A stretch of DNA of 64,000 bases from Marinilabiliales bacterium (GTDB lineage Bacteria; Bacteroidota; Bacteroidia; Bacteroidales; ML635J-15), in contig PKTB01000003.1 in the NCBI GenBank assembly GCA_002869385.1, forward strand, positions 24,843 to 88,842, read 5' to 3'. How positions within the stretch are numbered: position 1 is the first letter of the stretch; the number at the start of each line of letters is the position of its first letter. Below, piece after piece: positions 11,901-19,860 of the stretch. Position numbers and translations under genes: made by a program. The notes under the pieces were generated by a model. It did not search any database. It was given only the letters and a program-made list of their open reading frames with translations, and was not told the DNA's origin.

Positions 11901-13435
11901 ACACAACCTGAAATATTCTGATCATCAGTCCCTGTACCGTCTTGCAATGCTGCTAAGTCTACTGTCGTTGATAATCCATTCTCAATATCTATCTGTAAAG
12001 TTGTGCCAGTTAAAGATGCACCGCTAAGGTTTTGATCATCAGTTCCAGTTCCATCTTGTAATGATGCTAAGTCAACTGTCTCATTTGTACCATTTTCAAT
12101 TCCAATTGTAAGAACAGTCCCAGCTAGTCCAGACCCTGATATATTCTGATCATCAGTTCCGGTTCCATCCTGTAATCCGGCTAAATCAACTGATGCTGAT
12201 GTACCATCCTCAATATCAATCTGAAGTGTTGTTCCGGTTAAACTTGCTCCTGTAAGATTCTGGTCATCAGTTCCGGTTCCGTCTTGCAATGATGCTAAGT
12301 CTACTGTCTCATTTGTACCATTTTCAATTCCAATTGTAAGAACTGTACCTGCTAATCCTGAACCTGATATGTTCTGGTCATCAGTTCCTGTTCCATCCTG
12401 CAATGCTGCCAAATCAACAGTTGCAGAAGTTCCATCTTCAATATCTATTTGCAAAGATGTTCCTGTAAGTGTTGCGGCAGTCAAACCCTGATCGTCTGTA
12501 CCGGTTCCATCTTGTAAAGCAGCTAAATCAACAGATGCTGAAGTTCCATCTTCAATATCTATTTGAAGTGTTGTTCCTGTTAAACTTGCTGCTGTAAGCC
12601 CCTGATCATCTGTTCCGGTTACGTCTTGAAGAGAAGCAAGGTCAACCATTTCTGAAGTACCATTTTCAATTCCAATTGTAAGCTCTGTACCTGTCAATAC
12701 TGAGCCGGAAATATTTTGATATTCATTGGTTGTGTCTGCGTCTGCGTCATCAACTTCATCAGGCAATGTTACTGTACCTCCATCTGAAAGGGTAAGGTCC
12801 TGACCTGAGATGCTTAAAGTCTGAATCTCGTTGAGTGGGTCATTATCAGCATCATCAACCAAATCCTCAGGTAATTCTATAAAACCACCATCACTCAAAT
12901 ATATAGTGTCATTTGAAATACTAATAATTTGAATTTCATTTGTAGCACTATAATCTACTTCTGTATGTCCATTAATCGCTGATGAATTTAATGAATGAAA
13001 TGCGTATGGAACAGCAAGTAATTGCTGCAAAGCAACAAGCTGGAATGTCCCATCATTCTCAATATCAAGTTCTACCTTAAGAAACTTTTTATCTTCTCCC
13101 CATGGGACATTTAAAATAGTATCATAGGTTGCTGCTCCTGTAGTTATTCCATGACCAATAATTACATTGAACAAGCCATACATATCTGTATTTGTCTCAT
13201 GGGTTTCCTGATACAATAATTCGCCATCAACTGAAGCATCAATAATACTAAATCTAACAGCTATAGTTTTTTCATATAAAATATTGCCATCTATATCCAT
13301 TCCGGCAATCTCTTTGCCATTCTCATCTAATGCAACTGCCTGATAATTAACACCATCAACAATCTGTGCATTAGCAATCTTTGTCGCAAGTAAAGCTAAA
13401 GCGCTTACTAAAATAATTATATATATCTTTTTCAT
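8903..13435 (-). CDS. Giant secreted repeat protein, ~18 x 38-residue repeats
   Basis: A 1510-residue exported protein. Residues 1-24 are a signal peptide ending IANAQ. Residues ~25-150 match an N-terminal domain frequent in Bacteroidota surface proteins (VNYQAVALDENGKEI ... ETHETNTDMYGLFNVIIG). Residues ~235-935 consist of about 18 units of ~38 residues in two alternating types, one with TLQIDIEDGTSASVDL, the other with VLTIGIENGTNETVDL, joined by DGTGTDDQ; some joints are DDDTDADADPTNEYQ. The aspartate-rich joints suggest calcium binding, by inference. The C-terminal ~500 residues are Gly/Tyr/Ser-rich tail-fibre-like head sequence (HITGTGTSMFLQ, YTRAGGVLGARYDGSYWGSLGY) and a short domain ending in a charged AAKKAEEERNLNNQ tail. 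There is no T9SS sorting domain. It probably functions as a surface stalk or adhesin. Confidence 0.85.
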   Translation of the reverse strand: MKKIYIIILVSALALLATKIANAQIVDGVNYQAVALDENGKEIAGMDIDGNILYEKTIAVRFSIIDASVDGELLYQETHETNTDMYGLFNVIIGHGITTGAATYDTILNVPWGEDKKFLKVELDIENDGTFQLVALQQLLAVPYAFHSLNSSAINGHTEVDYSATNEIQIISISNDTIYLSDGGFIELPEDLVDDADNDPLNEIQTLSISGQDLTLSDGGTVTLPDEVDDADADTTNEYQNISGSVLTGTELTIGIENGTSEMVDLASLQDVTGTDDQGLTAASLTGTTLQIDIEDGTSASVDLAALQDGTGTDDQGLTAATLTGTSLQIDIEDGTSATVDLAALQDGTGTDDQNISGSGLAGTVLTIGIENGTNETVDLASLQDGTGTDDQNLTGASLTGTTLQIDIEDGTSASVDLAGLQDGTGTDDQNISGSGLAGTVLTIGIENGTNETVDLASLQDGTGTDDQNLSGASLTGTTLQIDIENGLSTTVDLAALQDGTGTDDQNISGCVLVGTVLTIGIENGTSQNVDLATLAGSSSDDQNLTGASLTGTTLQIDIEDGTSASVDLAALQDGTGTDDQDLTGASLIGTTLQIDIENGSSALVDLSALDDDTDADADPTNEYQDISGSNLTGTVLTIGIDNGLNETVDLAGLQDGTGTDDQNLTGASLTGTTLQIDIEDGTSASVDLAALQDGTGTDDQNISGSGLAGTVLTIGIEGGTNETVDLASLQDGTGTDDQNLTGASLTGTTLQIDIEDGTSASVDLAALQDGTGTDDQNISGSGLAGTVLTIGIEGGTNETVDLAALQDGTGTDDQNLTGASLTGTTLQIDIEDGTSASVDLAALQDGTGTDDQNVSGSGLAGTVLTIGIEGGTNETVDLASLQDGTGTDDQNLTSATLTGNTLEIFIENGTSATVDLSALDDDTDADADPANEFQTLSIVGHDITLSDGGGTVTVPDNNTTYSAGNQLTLTGTTFDVSEGTGSDLDADLLDGQHWTDIQAWVNANDDNTTYSAGNGITLAGTTFSATFGTAANTVAEGDHTHTNMVTGTGSSGYVSYWNGANTQTYDPGSFYYNAASNRLGIGNVSPNALMHITGTGTSMFLQYGGNLTSSGSDMSIIDFGDTHSTTGQARILVERGTTGASGDYPTDMSFWTTDDGTTTLSKRMTIGYHGHTAINTTPSTDYRLYVYDQHLTADGDGQASLYAYRTRDSQNDGTNYSYSTSNSAIKGYNYWGDLYSFGTSGFNWNDYTRAGGVLGARYDGSYWGSLGYKNSGSSTYGGYFTSSTTGTGFMPDEELSQIGIGAYGSLMGGWSYGELMGFTTSGEMYALYNDGNSYTDGFSADIVTSAEGRNAAYTVTSTNLKVYADGKSEINSSEVFVAFDKDFVALVSADNLPTITVSAVGVWAPLYVKEIRNDGFVIANDNSTGNTVNFTWIAVAERIDYKEANLPKDIANEEFSNNLKGFMFNDNITNRNATPMWWDGTKLRFDAIPEEPVDEAAKKAEEERNLNNQ
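10620..12745 (-). repeat. Coding tandem repeat array (114-base units, 228-base higher order)
   Basis: The array inside the giant repeat protein. Units of 114 bases alternate in two types, so the longer repeating period is 228 bases. The units nearest 10.75-11.5 kb are almost identical in DNA sequence, while those toward 12 kb are more diverged, suggesting recent copy-number expansion at the 3-prime side of the array. Antisense frames through this array are long and low in complexity; they are by-products and not genes. Confidence 0.9.
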
Positions 13436-14085
13436 ATCCTTGGGGTTTTATCGTTATTATCAATATTAAAGATCAATACAAAATGTATTGAAACTGCTCT
13501 GTTAAATAATTTTTGATTGTCTCCAACATTTAGATTTTTTTCAAGTTGTCCAAATCCGGTAGAATTGCGTAATTCAAAATAAATTCCTGCAATGCTTGTA
13601 AAATCATATTGAACACCAATAAATTCGCTCAAACCGAAATCAATCTTCTTAATGCTTTCACTATCAAGCATATTATAATACTCTTCTCCAATAAACTGGT
13701 CAGCTTTGTACAAATATGCAAAATATGGTGAAATACCTGCATATGGTTTAAATTTCCATTCATTATAAATATATCCTGCACCAAAGTTTAAATCCAGGTA
13801 ATTTAATTACCATTTGAGTCTTTGATTATTGTTAATAATTGATACAGCTCCCCAGTTCTTATATCCTAGTTCGGGACGAATAAAAATGCCCATATCAAAG
13901 ATTTTCGAATAATTTACTCCATAAGAATAATTAATATCAGAGCTGAGTGTTTCGTCAACTGTTCCCTCTGAATCCACAAATTTGAATTTTGAATATGTTT
14001 GGGCAAAATGAACAGAAAAATTATTCTGACCAAATGCTATCATGACAAAAAACAACAAAGTACTTATAATTGTAATCTTTTTCAT
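13432..14085 (-). CDS. Outer-membrane beta-barrel protein (in-frame TAA)
   Basis: One frame of 218 codons with TAA at 13807-13809. The N-terminal half has a signal peptide (LLFFVMIAFGQ) and strands such as FSVHFAQTYSKFKF and YSYGVNYSKIFDMGIFIRPELGYKNWG. The C-terminal half continues directly with YLDLNFGAGYIYNEWKFKPYAGISPYFAY and ends AVSIHFVLIFNIDN. Alternating aromatic/hydrophobic residues and repeated Gly-Tyr/Phe pairs are those of a small 8-stranded porin-like barrel. The two halves only make sense joined, so the stop is a substitution in an otherwise intact gene. The stop codon overlaps the start of the giant repeat protein by four bases, and the gene begins three bases after the upstream T9SS cargo gene, giving a tight operon. 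Confidence 0.7.
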
Positions 14086-14087
14086 AG

Positions 14088-14588
14088 TTAAAAAGTTTTA
14101 GTTATTTTTTTTGTAACAAGATTTGACATATCACTTTGTTTATATACATTAACAAAGTAAACACCAGGTGCTAAATCAGAGAAGTTGTATGAATATTTTG
14201 CATTTGACAAAATATTGTCTTCAAAAATTATCTGACCTAACATATTTGACATATTAAAAACTACAGGAATCTCCTCTCCTCCAAGTTCAATGTATATTAC
14301 ATCCTGAAAAGGATTTGGATAAACACTTAATGTAAACTCTATTTCTGAATGGTAAATAGTCATTGTAGAAGATAATGGCTGTTGAAAACCTTGTCTAATT
14401 ACCTTACCATCCTCTAATATTTTAGTTCCGGTAAGTGAAGACTGTCCAACTGTTTGGCTTACTGCCACGTTCGAAAAGCTCCCTGCATTTCCAAATGAGT
14501 TAATAGATTGTCGCATTATTTTCTGCGAATAGCCCCCTCCGGAAATAAGCAATAAAAGTGAGAGAGTCATAAGAAATAACTTTTTCAT
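14088..14588 (-). CDS. Small T9SS C-terminal sorting domain protein
   Basis: 166 residues from the internal ATG at 14588, which begins a clear signal peptide (MKKLFLMTLSLLLLISGGGYSQ); the longer frame to 14642 adds an unlikely hydrophobic leader. After a short linker with IRQGFQQPL, residues ~85-166 form a T9SS type A sorting domain (VYPNPFQDVIYIELGG ... LAPGVYFVNVY ... VTKKITKTF). The N-terminal part, with FGNAGSFSNVAVSQTVGQSSLTGT, matches the short module that commonly precedes sorting domains in proteins of unknown function. It starts an operon with the barrel protein and the giant repeat protein and could be a cell-surface partner of these. Confidence 0.8.
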   Translation of the reverse strand: MKKLFLMTLSLLLLISGGGYSQKIMRQSINSFGNAGSFSNVAVSQTVGQSSLTGTKILEDGKVIRQGFQQPLSSTMTIYHSEIEFTLSVYPNPFQDVIYIELGGEEIPVVFNMSNMLGQIIFEDNILSNAKYSYNFSDLAPGVYFVNVYKQSDMSNLVTKKITKTF

Positions 14589-14684
14589 ATTAAGGTAAAT
14601 TGATGAGCTTATAAAGATATAAAAATACATATATAATTCCAAGTTTAATGTAATGTTTTATATTTTAAACTTGTAATGATATAA

Positions 14685-15221
14685 TTACATATCAAAATCA
14701 AAATAATATGCTTGTTGGTTATCCTCATCATACCAATAATATTGGTAATATTCATTACCATTTGTCCAGGAGTATTTATCTAGTTCTTTGATTTTATCTT
14801 TATCCCACCAAGGAAAATCGTGCTGAATACCAAAAGCATTATCAGTATTAATTGTATCCAGTTTAAGATTATGTTTATCTATAATTTTCTGTGAAGTTTC
14901 AGGATTACAATTAAACGCAAACATATAATCAGAGTCAATTCCAAGATTATCTGCAAAACAATAGATATTCTTAATATCAGAAGAAAGCTCTACTTGAATA
15001 AACTCTTTAAATCGTTGCTTATTACTTTTAGTATCAGGGACATCATGATCAAATCTAGGAAAAACTTTGTCTACTAAGATGTCGTACGGCTCATCAACAT
15101 AATCATTCTTTAATTCCTTGATATCTTTTTTCACAGAATCTGTCTTATCAGATATCCTGTTACATGATATCAAGTAAAATAAAAATACTAATATTAAAAT
15201 AGATTCAATAATCCTAAGCAT
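14685..15221 (-). CDS. Putative lipoprotein of unknown function
   Basis: 178 residues, not recognised. The N-terminus ILILVFLFYLISCNR is a lipoprotein signal with Cys20 in the lipobox. The rest is hydrophilic and charged, rich in Asp, Lys and Tyr, and ends with a Tyr/Trp-rich tail (EYYQYYWYDEDNQQAYYFDFDM). There is no TM segment after the signal. It lies between the T9SS operon and the FSAG-repeat protein, all on the minus strand. Confidence 0.65.
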   Translation of the reverse strand: MLRIIESILILVFLFYLISCNRISDKTDSVKKDIKELKNDYVDEPYDILVDKVFPRFDHDVPDTKSNKQRFKEFIQVELSSDIKNIYCFADNLGIDSDYMFAFNCNPETSQKIIDKHNLKLDTINTDNAFGIQHDFPWWDKDKIKELDKYSWTNGNEYYQYYWYDEDNQQAYYFDFDM

Positions 15222-15238
15222 AGCTTAAAGATAATAAA

Positions 15239-15538
15239 TTAATTTATCGATGTAACTGATAGTCGTCTTTTTCTCCATCCGCCAACAAAAAGTCCTACTG
15301 CTAATATACCTACATTAAAGATACCTATTGAAAAAACTCCCACACTAAATATTCCGGCTGAAAAGATACCAACTGAAAACATTCCAGCTGAAAAAACACC
15401 AGCTGAAAAACTTCCGGCTGAAAAATAATTTAATGTAAACTCTCCCGCACTAAAAACGCCTCCGGATACAAACTCTAATATTATACCTCCAATAATTAAA
15501 ACTAGTGCAATTAATGCAATCCAAATATTCTTTTTCAT
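15239..15538 (-). CDS. Hydrophobic FSAGx pentapeptide-repeat membrane protein
   Basis: 99 residues starting at the ATG at 15538 (MKKNIWIALIAL), preferred over upstream in-frame starts because it begins a TM segment. Residues ~28-88 are a regular five-residue repeat, F-S-A/V-G-x (SFSAGVFSAGMFSVGIFSAG), then FNVGILAVGLFVGG and a basic tail GWRKRRL that would stay in the cytoplasm. The period of five with Phe at one corner and Gly at another recalls pentapeptide-repeat beta-helices and the NxGxG-type repeats of mycobacterial PPE proteins, but this one is entirely hydrophobic. It may form a membrane-embedded solenoid or a set of short membrane strands. Function is unknown. Confidence 0.75.
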   Translation of the reverse strand: MKKNIWIALIALVLIIGGIILEFVSGGVFSAGEFTLNYFSAGSFSAGVFSAGMFSVGIFSAGIFSVGVFSIGIFNVGILAVGLFVGGWRKRRLSVTSIN

Positions 15539-15674
15539 AACTTTAAATTTTATAATTAACAAAATATTATGCTGCAATATTAAGTCCTGAATATTATATT
15601 TCAAAGCATTTGGGACGCTATACAATCTTTTGTGATAACTTGCATAAGGTTTGTGATAAGATTATTATCTGATT

Positions 15675-16532
15675 CTATTTGCGGGAATTAAGAAGTGCTT
15701 TTTTAAATAATTTTGTTTGACTTCTTGATACAGGAATTTGAACTTCGCAATTCTCAATTGTCAAAACATATCCTTGAGAATTTCCACTAACTTTTTTTAC
15801 TTTATATATATTTACGATATATGCCCTGTGAGTTTTAATAAAGCAATTACTATCAAGACTTTATTCAATATTTTTAATTGTATTTCTAATTAACTGCCTT
15901 TTCATAACACCTTCAGAGCAGTAATTAACATTTATATAGTTTCCATCAGACTCCATAAAAAGAATTTCATTAATCTGAAATGCAAACTCTTCTTTTCCGG
16001 AATTTAGTTTTATAAGAGTATTATCAATAGTAGTTCCTGAACTATCAATCGAAGAGTTTAACTTCTCTGATGAATCTATATTCCGTCTTAAATGTAAATT
16101 CCATGTAATTAAGATTATAACAACAATAGGAATAATTGCAATTGCTAAAGTAAAGAAGGTAAAGAGTACAAATCCTGTTAAACCATGCCAAGTAATGACA
16201 TTTAATTTTACCGAATATAAATAATTTCCTACAACAATTGTAAGAACGATAAAAATTAGCCATAAAACTTCCTTATATAGCTTCCAATTATCCTCGTTAA
16301 AGATATTCTTTACTATAAACGGAATCAGAATTAAGTCTATCAAAAGAACAGCAAATGTAACAAAGCCATAACCAATAATTATTAAATCTTTGTTTTCCGA
16401 CTCTAAAGACTGTAATCCAAATGGTTTAAAAACCCATAGAAATAATGAAATAAAAACACTGATTATAACAATCAATTTCCATTTATTAAGATTTTGCGGG
16501 TAGGGTTGATTTAGGACTTTACTAAACTTCAT
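15675..16532 (-). CDS. Membrane-anchored LytTR regulator (in-frame TAA)
   Basis: 286 codons with TAA at 15861-15863. The N-terminal ~145 residues hold about four TM segments (LIVIISVFISLFLWVF, YGFVTFAVLLIDLILIPFIV, VLWLIFIVLTIVVGNYL, LFTFFTLAIAIIPIVVIILI). The C-terminal part is a LytTR DNA-binding domain: FAFQINEILFMESDGNYINVNY before the stop, and after it, in the same frame, CFIKTHRAYIVNIYKVKKV and a final VQIPVSRSQTKLFKKALLN. Histidine-Arg-Ala-Tyr and the SRS motif are hallmarks of the recognition half of LytTR domains, so truncation at the stop would remove most DNA contacts. Without a receiver domain, the membrane part is the likely sensor. It starts one base into the stop of the upstream gene (TAATG) and closes a five-gene operon. 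Confidence 0.8.
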
Positions 16533-18052
16533 TATTCAAAAACTATTTTTGAAATAAAATAAATCTTTCTCTTTCTTTCAACATCTTTATTTTCTTTATT
16601 CTTTATCTTTTGATTCCCATAAGCGATAAAAACATTTCCATACCAATAGTATATATTTGAAAAAGACCTTTTTACTTTATCTCCTTCAAATCCTGTTTCA
16701 ATTTCTTCAGTTTGAAAATCAGAAATTACTTGACCATCATTTCATAGCAGCTTTGTCATAATTCGATTATAGCTTACATAAACCATTTTCACACTCTGGT
16801 CATCATTTTCAGCAACATAAATAAACTCTTTAACTCTAAAAGGTTTATATGTAGGCCACATAGAAAAAGTCTGATCCCAGATAAGATCCCCATCAAAACC
16901 GAATTTGGCAATATATGCATGTGTGTATTGGTACCCGTCAAACACCTGTCTGGTATGTGTTGTTACAGTTGTATGCCCATTTACTGTTGAAGTTGTAGTA
17001 TAAGTTTCAGTATAATACGTTGCATAGTATGCTTCTCCAATTAATAAATAACCGTCATCCCTAACAATTACATCATGTGCTGCTATATTATAATTTAAAG
17101 CAAAATCATTGCCTCTTGATTCCTTTCTCTTCTTTTTCTTTTCAATTTTTTTCTGTCTTTTTTCAGGTAGATAAGATAAAAAGTTTTGCAAATCTATATA
17201 ATTATAAAATTTGATGTATTCCAATTGTCCATCAGTAATCTTAGAAATATAAATACCTTCTGATGTAACTTTCGAATCCTTTGCAAAAGTTCCTAAAACC
17301 AAGTATGAATTATCTGACAATTTTGAGGCAGTTGCACTAATTATATTTTGCTCCATGTTTCTAAAAACATCAAAAACTGCCTTTTTATCGCCTTTACTAT
17401 TAAGAATAACAATTTTAGATTCTGTCTTTTTTCTGCTTATTTTGGCTGAAACCAGAAGCATAATTTCATCTTCACCTTCTATTAACTGAAAGCTTTCTAA
17501 CATCAAATCCTTTGGTTTTGTTCCTGCAACAGACAACATTATTGGTTTTTGAAGTCCTGTGTTAAGGTTAATTGTGAATAGATATGAATTTCCTTTAATT
17601 ACACTTTTGAAATATGCAAAATCACCTGAAACAACCATATCTCTAATACGACATTTGCGAGGTAATGAACCAGAAATGCTTTCTAGACTCTTTTCCTGTG
17701 GATTTACTGTTACTATTACAAAATCACCTTTTACATTTTTAAAGATTGAATATAGTTCCTTTCCATCTGAGAATTTTTCATCAAGCCTAAGCTTTTTATC
17801 TACATCAATTTCAACACTACTTACTTTCTCCAAATCAGTATTGTAAAAATCATATACCCAATTTTTTGATTGTCTATCATCCGTAAAGTTTACTGTGCTA
17901 AATATAAATCCCTGTTCTCCAAACTCATAAATACCATTGTCATTAAATTCATCTTCTATTTCAATTCGTTTTCCATAGCTAATCTGAGAATAAAATGACT
18001 TGCTGAAAAGTAATAATAAAAGAATAGGAATATACTTTTTTAATAAACTCAT
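16532..18052 (-). CDS. Exported protein of unknown function, propeller-like (in-frame TGA)
   Basis: 507 codons with TGA at 16742-16744; the frame continues for 69 codons to the real TAA, which overlaps the LytTR start. The N-terminus LLLLLFSKSFYSQ is a signal peptide. Repeating strand-turn patterns (FVIVTVNPQEKSL, DGYLLIGEAYYATYYTETYTTT, GFDGDLIWDQTFSMWP) resemble beta-propeller proteins seen in Bacteroidota, where such blades end in a Trp-containing strand. A lysine-rich loop (KRQKKIEKKKKRKESRG) near residue 315 is unusual. The downstream part ends with YYWYGNVFIAYGNQ and IYFISKIVFE, consistent with a last blade. I do not know a function. It starts four bases before the end of the upstream membrane protein gene. 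Confidence 0.65.
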
Positions 18053-18543
18053 TTCAATTTCTTTTTAACATTAACTTTATTTAAAATAGATCTCAATTTT
18101 TCAATTTCTACAGAATCCTGAGGTTTTGTTACAATATTCATCAACCTGTTATTATGATATAGCAGAAACCAATCTTTTAATTCAAGAATCCTATACAATT
18201 TATCAAGCTCTATTTCTGAATTAAAAGTTTCACCGGTAATAGTTACATTATTCTCTTGAAAATCATATATTATTGTTTCCTGAATAAGCTTATGTGTCTT
18301 AAAAGTCCTTTTTTCACCAAGCCATACAGAAAAAGGCAAATATGTAATGATAAATATTCCAAGTATCAACTGTATGATGTGCTCAAAAGAGTTAGGCAGT
18401 ATTATATTAGTAAAATACAATAATGACATTGCAATTATAGCTACTCCCAATAATGTAACAATAATTACAATAGGTCTCTTATATGTTAATATAAACAATA
18501 ACCTAAGATATTCTTTAAATTCAAGTTTAGTCTGTATCTTCAT
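18049..18543 (-). CDS. YcxB-like small membrane protein
   Basis: 164 residues. Two TM segments (PIVIIVTLLGVAIIAMSLLYF and IIQLILGIFIITYLPFSVWLG) are followed by a cytoplasmic or periplasmic domain of ~80 residues with the pattern of YcxB-like proteins: TIIYDFQENNVTITGETFNSEIELDKLYRILELKDWFLLYHNNR. The family has no assigned activity. The ATGA overlap with the following gene shows translational coupling inside the five-gene operon. Confidence 0.7.
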   Translation of the reverse strand: MKIQTKLEFKEYLRLLFILTYKRPIVIIVTLLGVAIIAMSLLYFTNIILPNSFEHIIQLILGIFIITYLPFSVWLGEKRTFKTHKLIQETIIYDFQENNVTITGETFNSEIELDKLYRILELKDWFLLYHNNRLMNIVTKPQDSVEIEKLRSILNKVNVKKKLK

Positions 18544-18548
18544 ATTTA

Positions 18549-19064
18549 CTATTTTGTTTGCTTTATCTCTGCTACAATTTCATTAGAGTTTTTTAAAGTC
18601 ATAATTTCACTTGGATTTAGCTTCATTTCTCTACATATACGATCTAAACTAGGGAATAAAATAATCATATAAATTAGTACTAAAGTTCCAAGACCAATAA
18701 TTATTAGATCACCTGTTATAACGAACAGTATAAAAGATGAAATTACACCGCCTTCTAACAAAGCAATTCTAATAATAAATGCTGTTATATATGCAGATGT
18801 TTTAGCTTTTAATTCCGTAAGTAAATGTATTTTTTGCATACTCTTGTTAAATAGAAAGTTCCCCGCAAAGAACAAACTAATTACTATAACAATATCTATA
18901 ATCAGAAATTGAATATTTGAAACGCCATCAACATTTACTACATCTCCTGAATAATGCATTGTTAACATTACCATTGCCATCATTATTGCCCCAACAACAA
19001 TTGCTATATGAATAATTTTTATTGTGCGAAGGTACTCTTTGGCAGTTAGCTTTTTATATTCCAT
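18549..19064 (-). CDS. Four-TM membrane protein of unknown function
   Basis: 171 residues, not recognised. Hydrophobic segments are near residues 18-36 (IHIAIVVGAIMMAMVMLTM), 48-66 (FLIIDIVIVISLFFAGNF), 90-118 and 122-140 (LIIIGLGTLVLIYMIILFP). The C-terminus (REMKLNPSEIMTLKNSNEIVAEIKQ) is hydrophilic. It lies six bases upstream of the YcxB-like gene and six bases downstream of the lipoprotein gene, as the second of five operon genes. Confidence 0.7.
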   Translation of the reverse strand: MEYKKLTAKEYLRTIKIIHIAIVVGAIMMAMVMLTMHYSGDVVNVDGVSNIQFLIIDIVIVISLFFAGNFLFNKSMQKIHLLTELKAKTSAYITAFIIRIALLEGGVISSFILFVITGDLIIIGLGTLVLIYMIILFPSLDRICREMKLNPSEIMTLKNSNEIVAEIKQTK

Positions 19065-19070
19065 TATACA

Positions 19071-19760
19071 TTATTTACCAAAATAATAATTAGACGCATC
19101 ACAGCAGTCACCATAAAACAGCATCATATCAAATTGTTCCAAAACCATATCATATCGGATAACAACAACATCTCCGTATACTCCTAATACGTCAATCATA
19201 TCCATTATATCCTCCGACAGCATATCTAAAGCATAAATATAAAGGTAACTACCTTCAACTAATGTTTATTCGCTTAAACCTTCCGGCATCATAATATAAT
19301 CTTCAACCGGTTTTTCAAGATTAAAGTCCATTCCATCTTCAATAAAAGGAATTCTGAAAATTGGTTCACCCTGACAATACAAATTAACAGTAAGTTCATC
19401 ATCTACAACTATCTTCATTGTTTGCAATTTGTCTAATTCATCCTCATCCAAATCAATATCATAACCAAATCTTTCGCCTCCTTCATTTGCAGAACCGCTT
19501 GCATACCACTGTCCATCTTCGATATAATAATCTACCATTGTATTTGCGCCTAATAAGGCATTTGCAGATTGTAACTTATGCTCTCCAATAAGGGCTTCAA
19601 GAATATTCGCTTTTGTTAGTCCTGCCTGATTTTCGTCCGTCTGCTCAATATCCTGTTCGTTTTTTTTATCCTTTTCAGACTTATCACTTGTTGAACCTTG
19701 ATTACATGAAGCTACCAATAGTGAAGTAGCAAATAAAAATAAAATGAAATTTCTTTTCAT
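19071..19760 (-). CDS. Putative lipoprotein (in-frame TAA)
   Basis: 230 codons with TAA at 19266-19268. A lipoprotein signal ends at LLVASCNQ, with the lipid-accepting Cys at residue 19, followed by an acidic/lysine linker (SEKDKKNEQDIEQTDE). The first 164 residues then carry a compact alpha-beta domain (GQWYASGSANEGGERFGYDI). After the stop the same frame continues with VEGSYLYIYALDMLSEDIMDMIDVLG up to a TAA only seven bases before the next gene. That tail explains an otherwise unexplained ~190-base gap in a tight operon. Function is unknown. It is the first gene of the operon ending in the LytTR regulator. Confidence 0.65.
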
Positions 19761-19785
19761 AATTAATTGGGTTTTGATTTATATA

Positions 19786-19793
19786 CAAATTTA
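19786..19793 (-). promoter_or_regulatory. Bacteroidota -7 box of the LytTR operon (TAAATTTG)
   Basis: On the minus strand TAAATTTG fits TAnnTTTG and lies 26 bases before the lipoprotein start. No clear -33 box was seen. Confidence 0.45.
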
Positions 19794-19860
19794 AATAAAG
19801 TTTTTTACTATAGCAATTTGCAATACATCTGTTGCTTCTAATAAAAAATCTAGATTTTCA

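Noticed and set aside
10620..12745. CRISPR array from regular 114-base spacing
   Set aside because: The periodicity is in frame and encodes alternating protein repeats.
13432..13713. Independent 93-residue gene
   Set aside because: Begins at an internal TTG in the same frame as the upstream half of a barrel protein; it is the 3-prime part of that gene.
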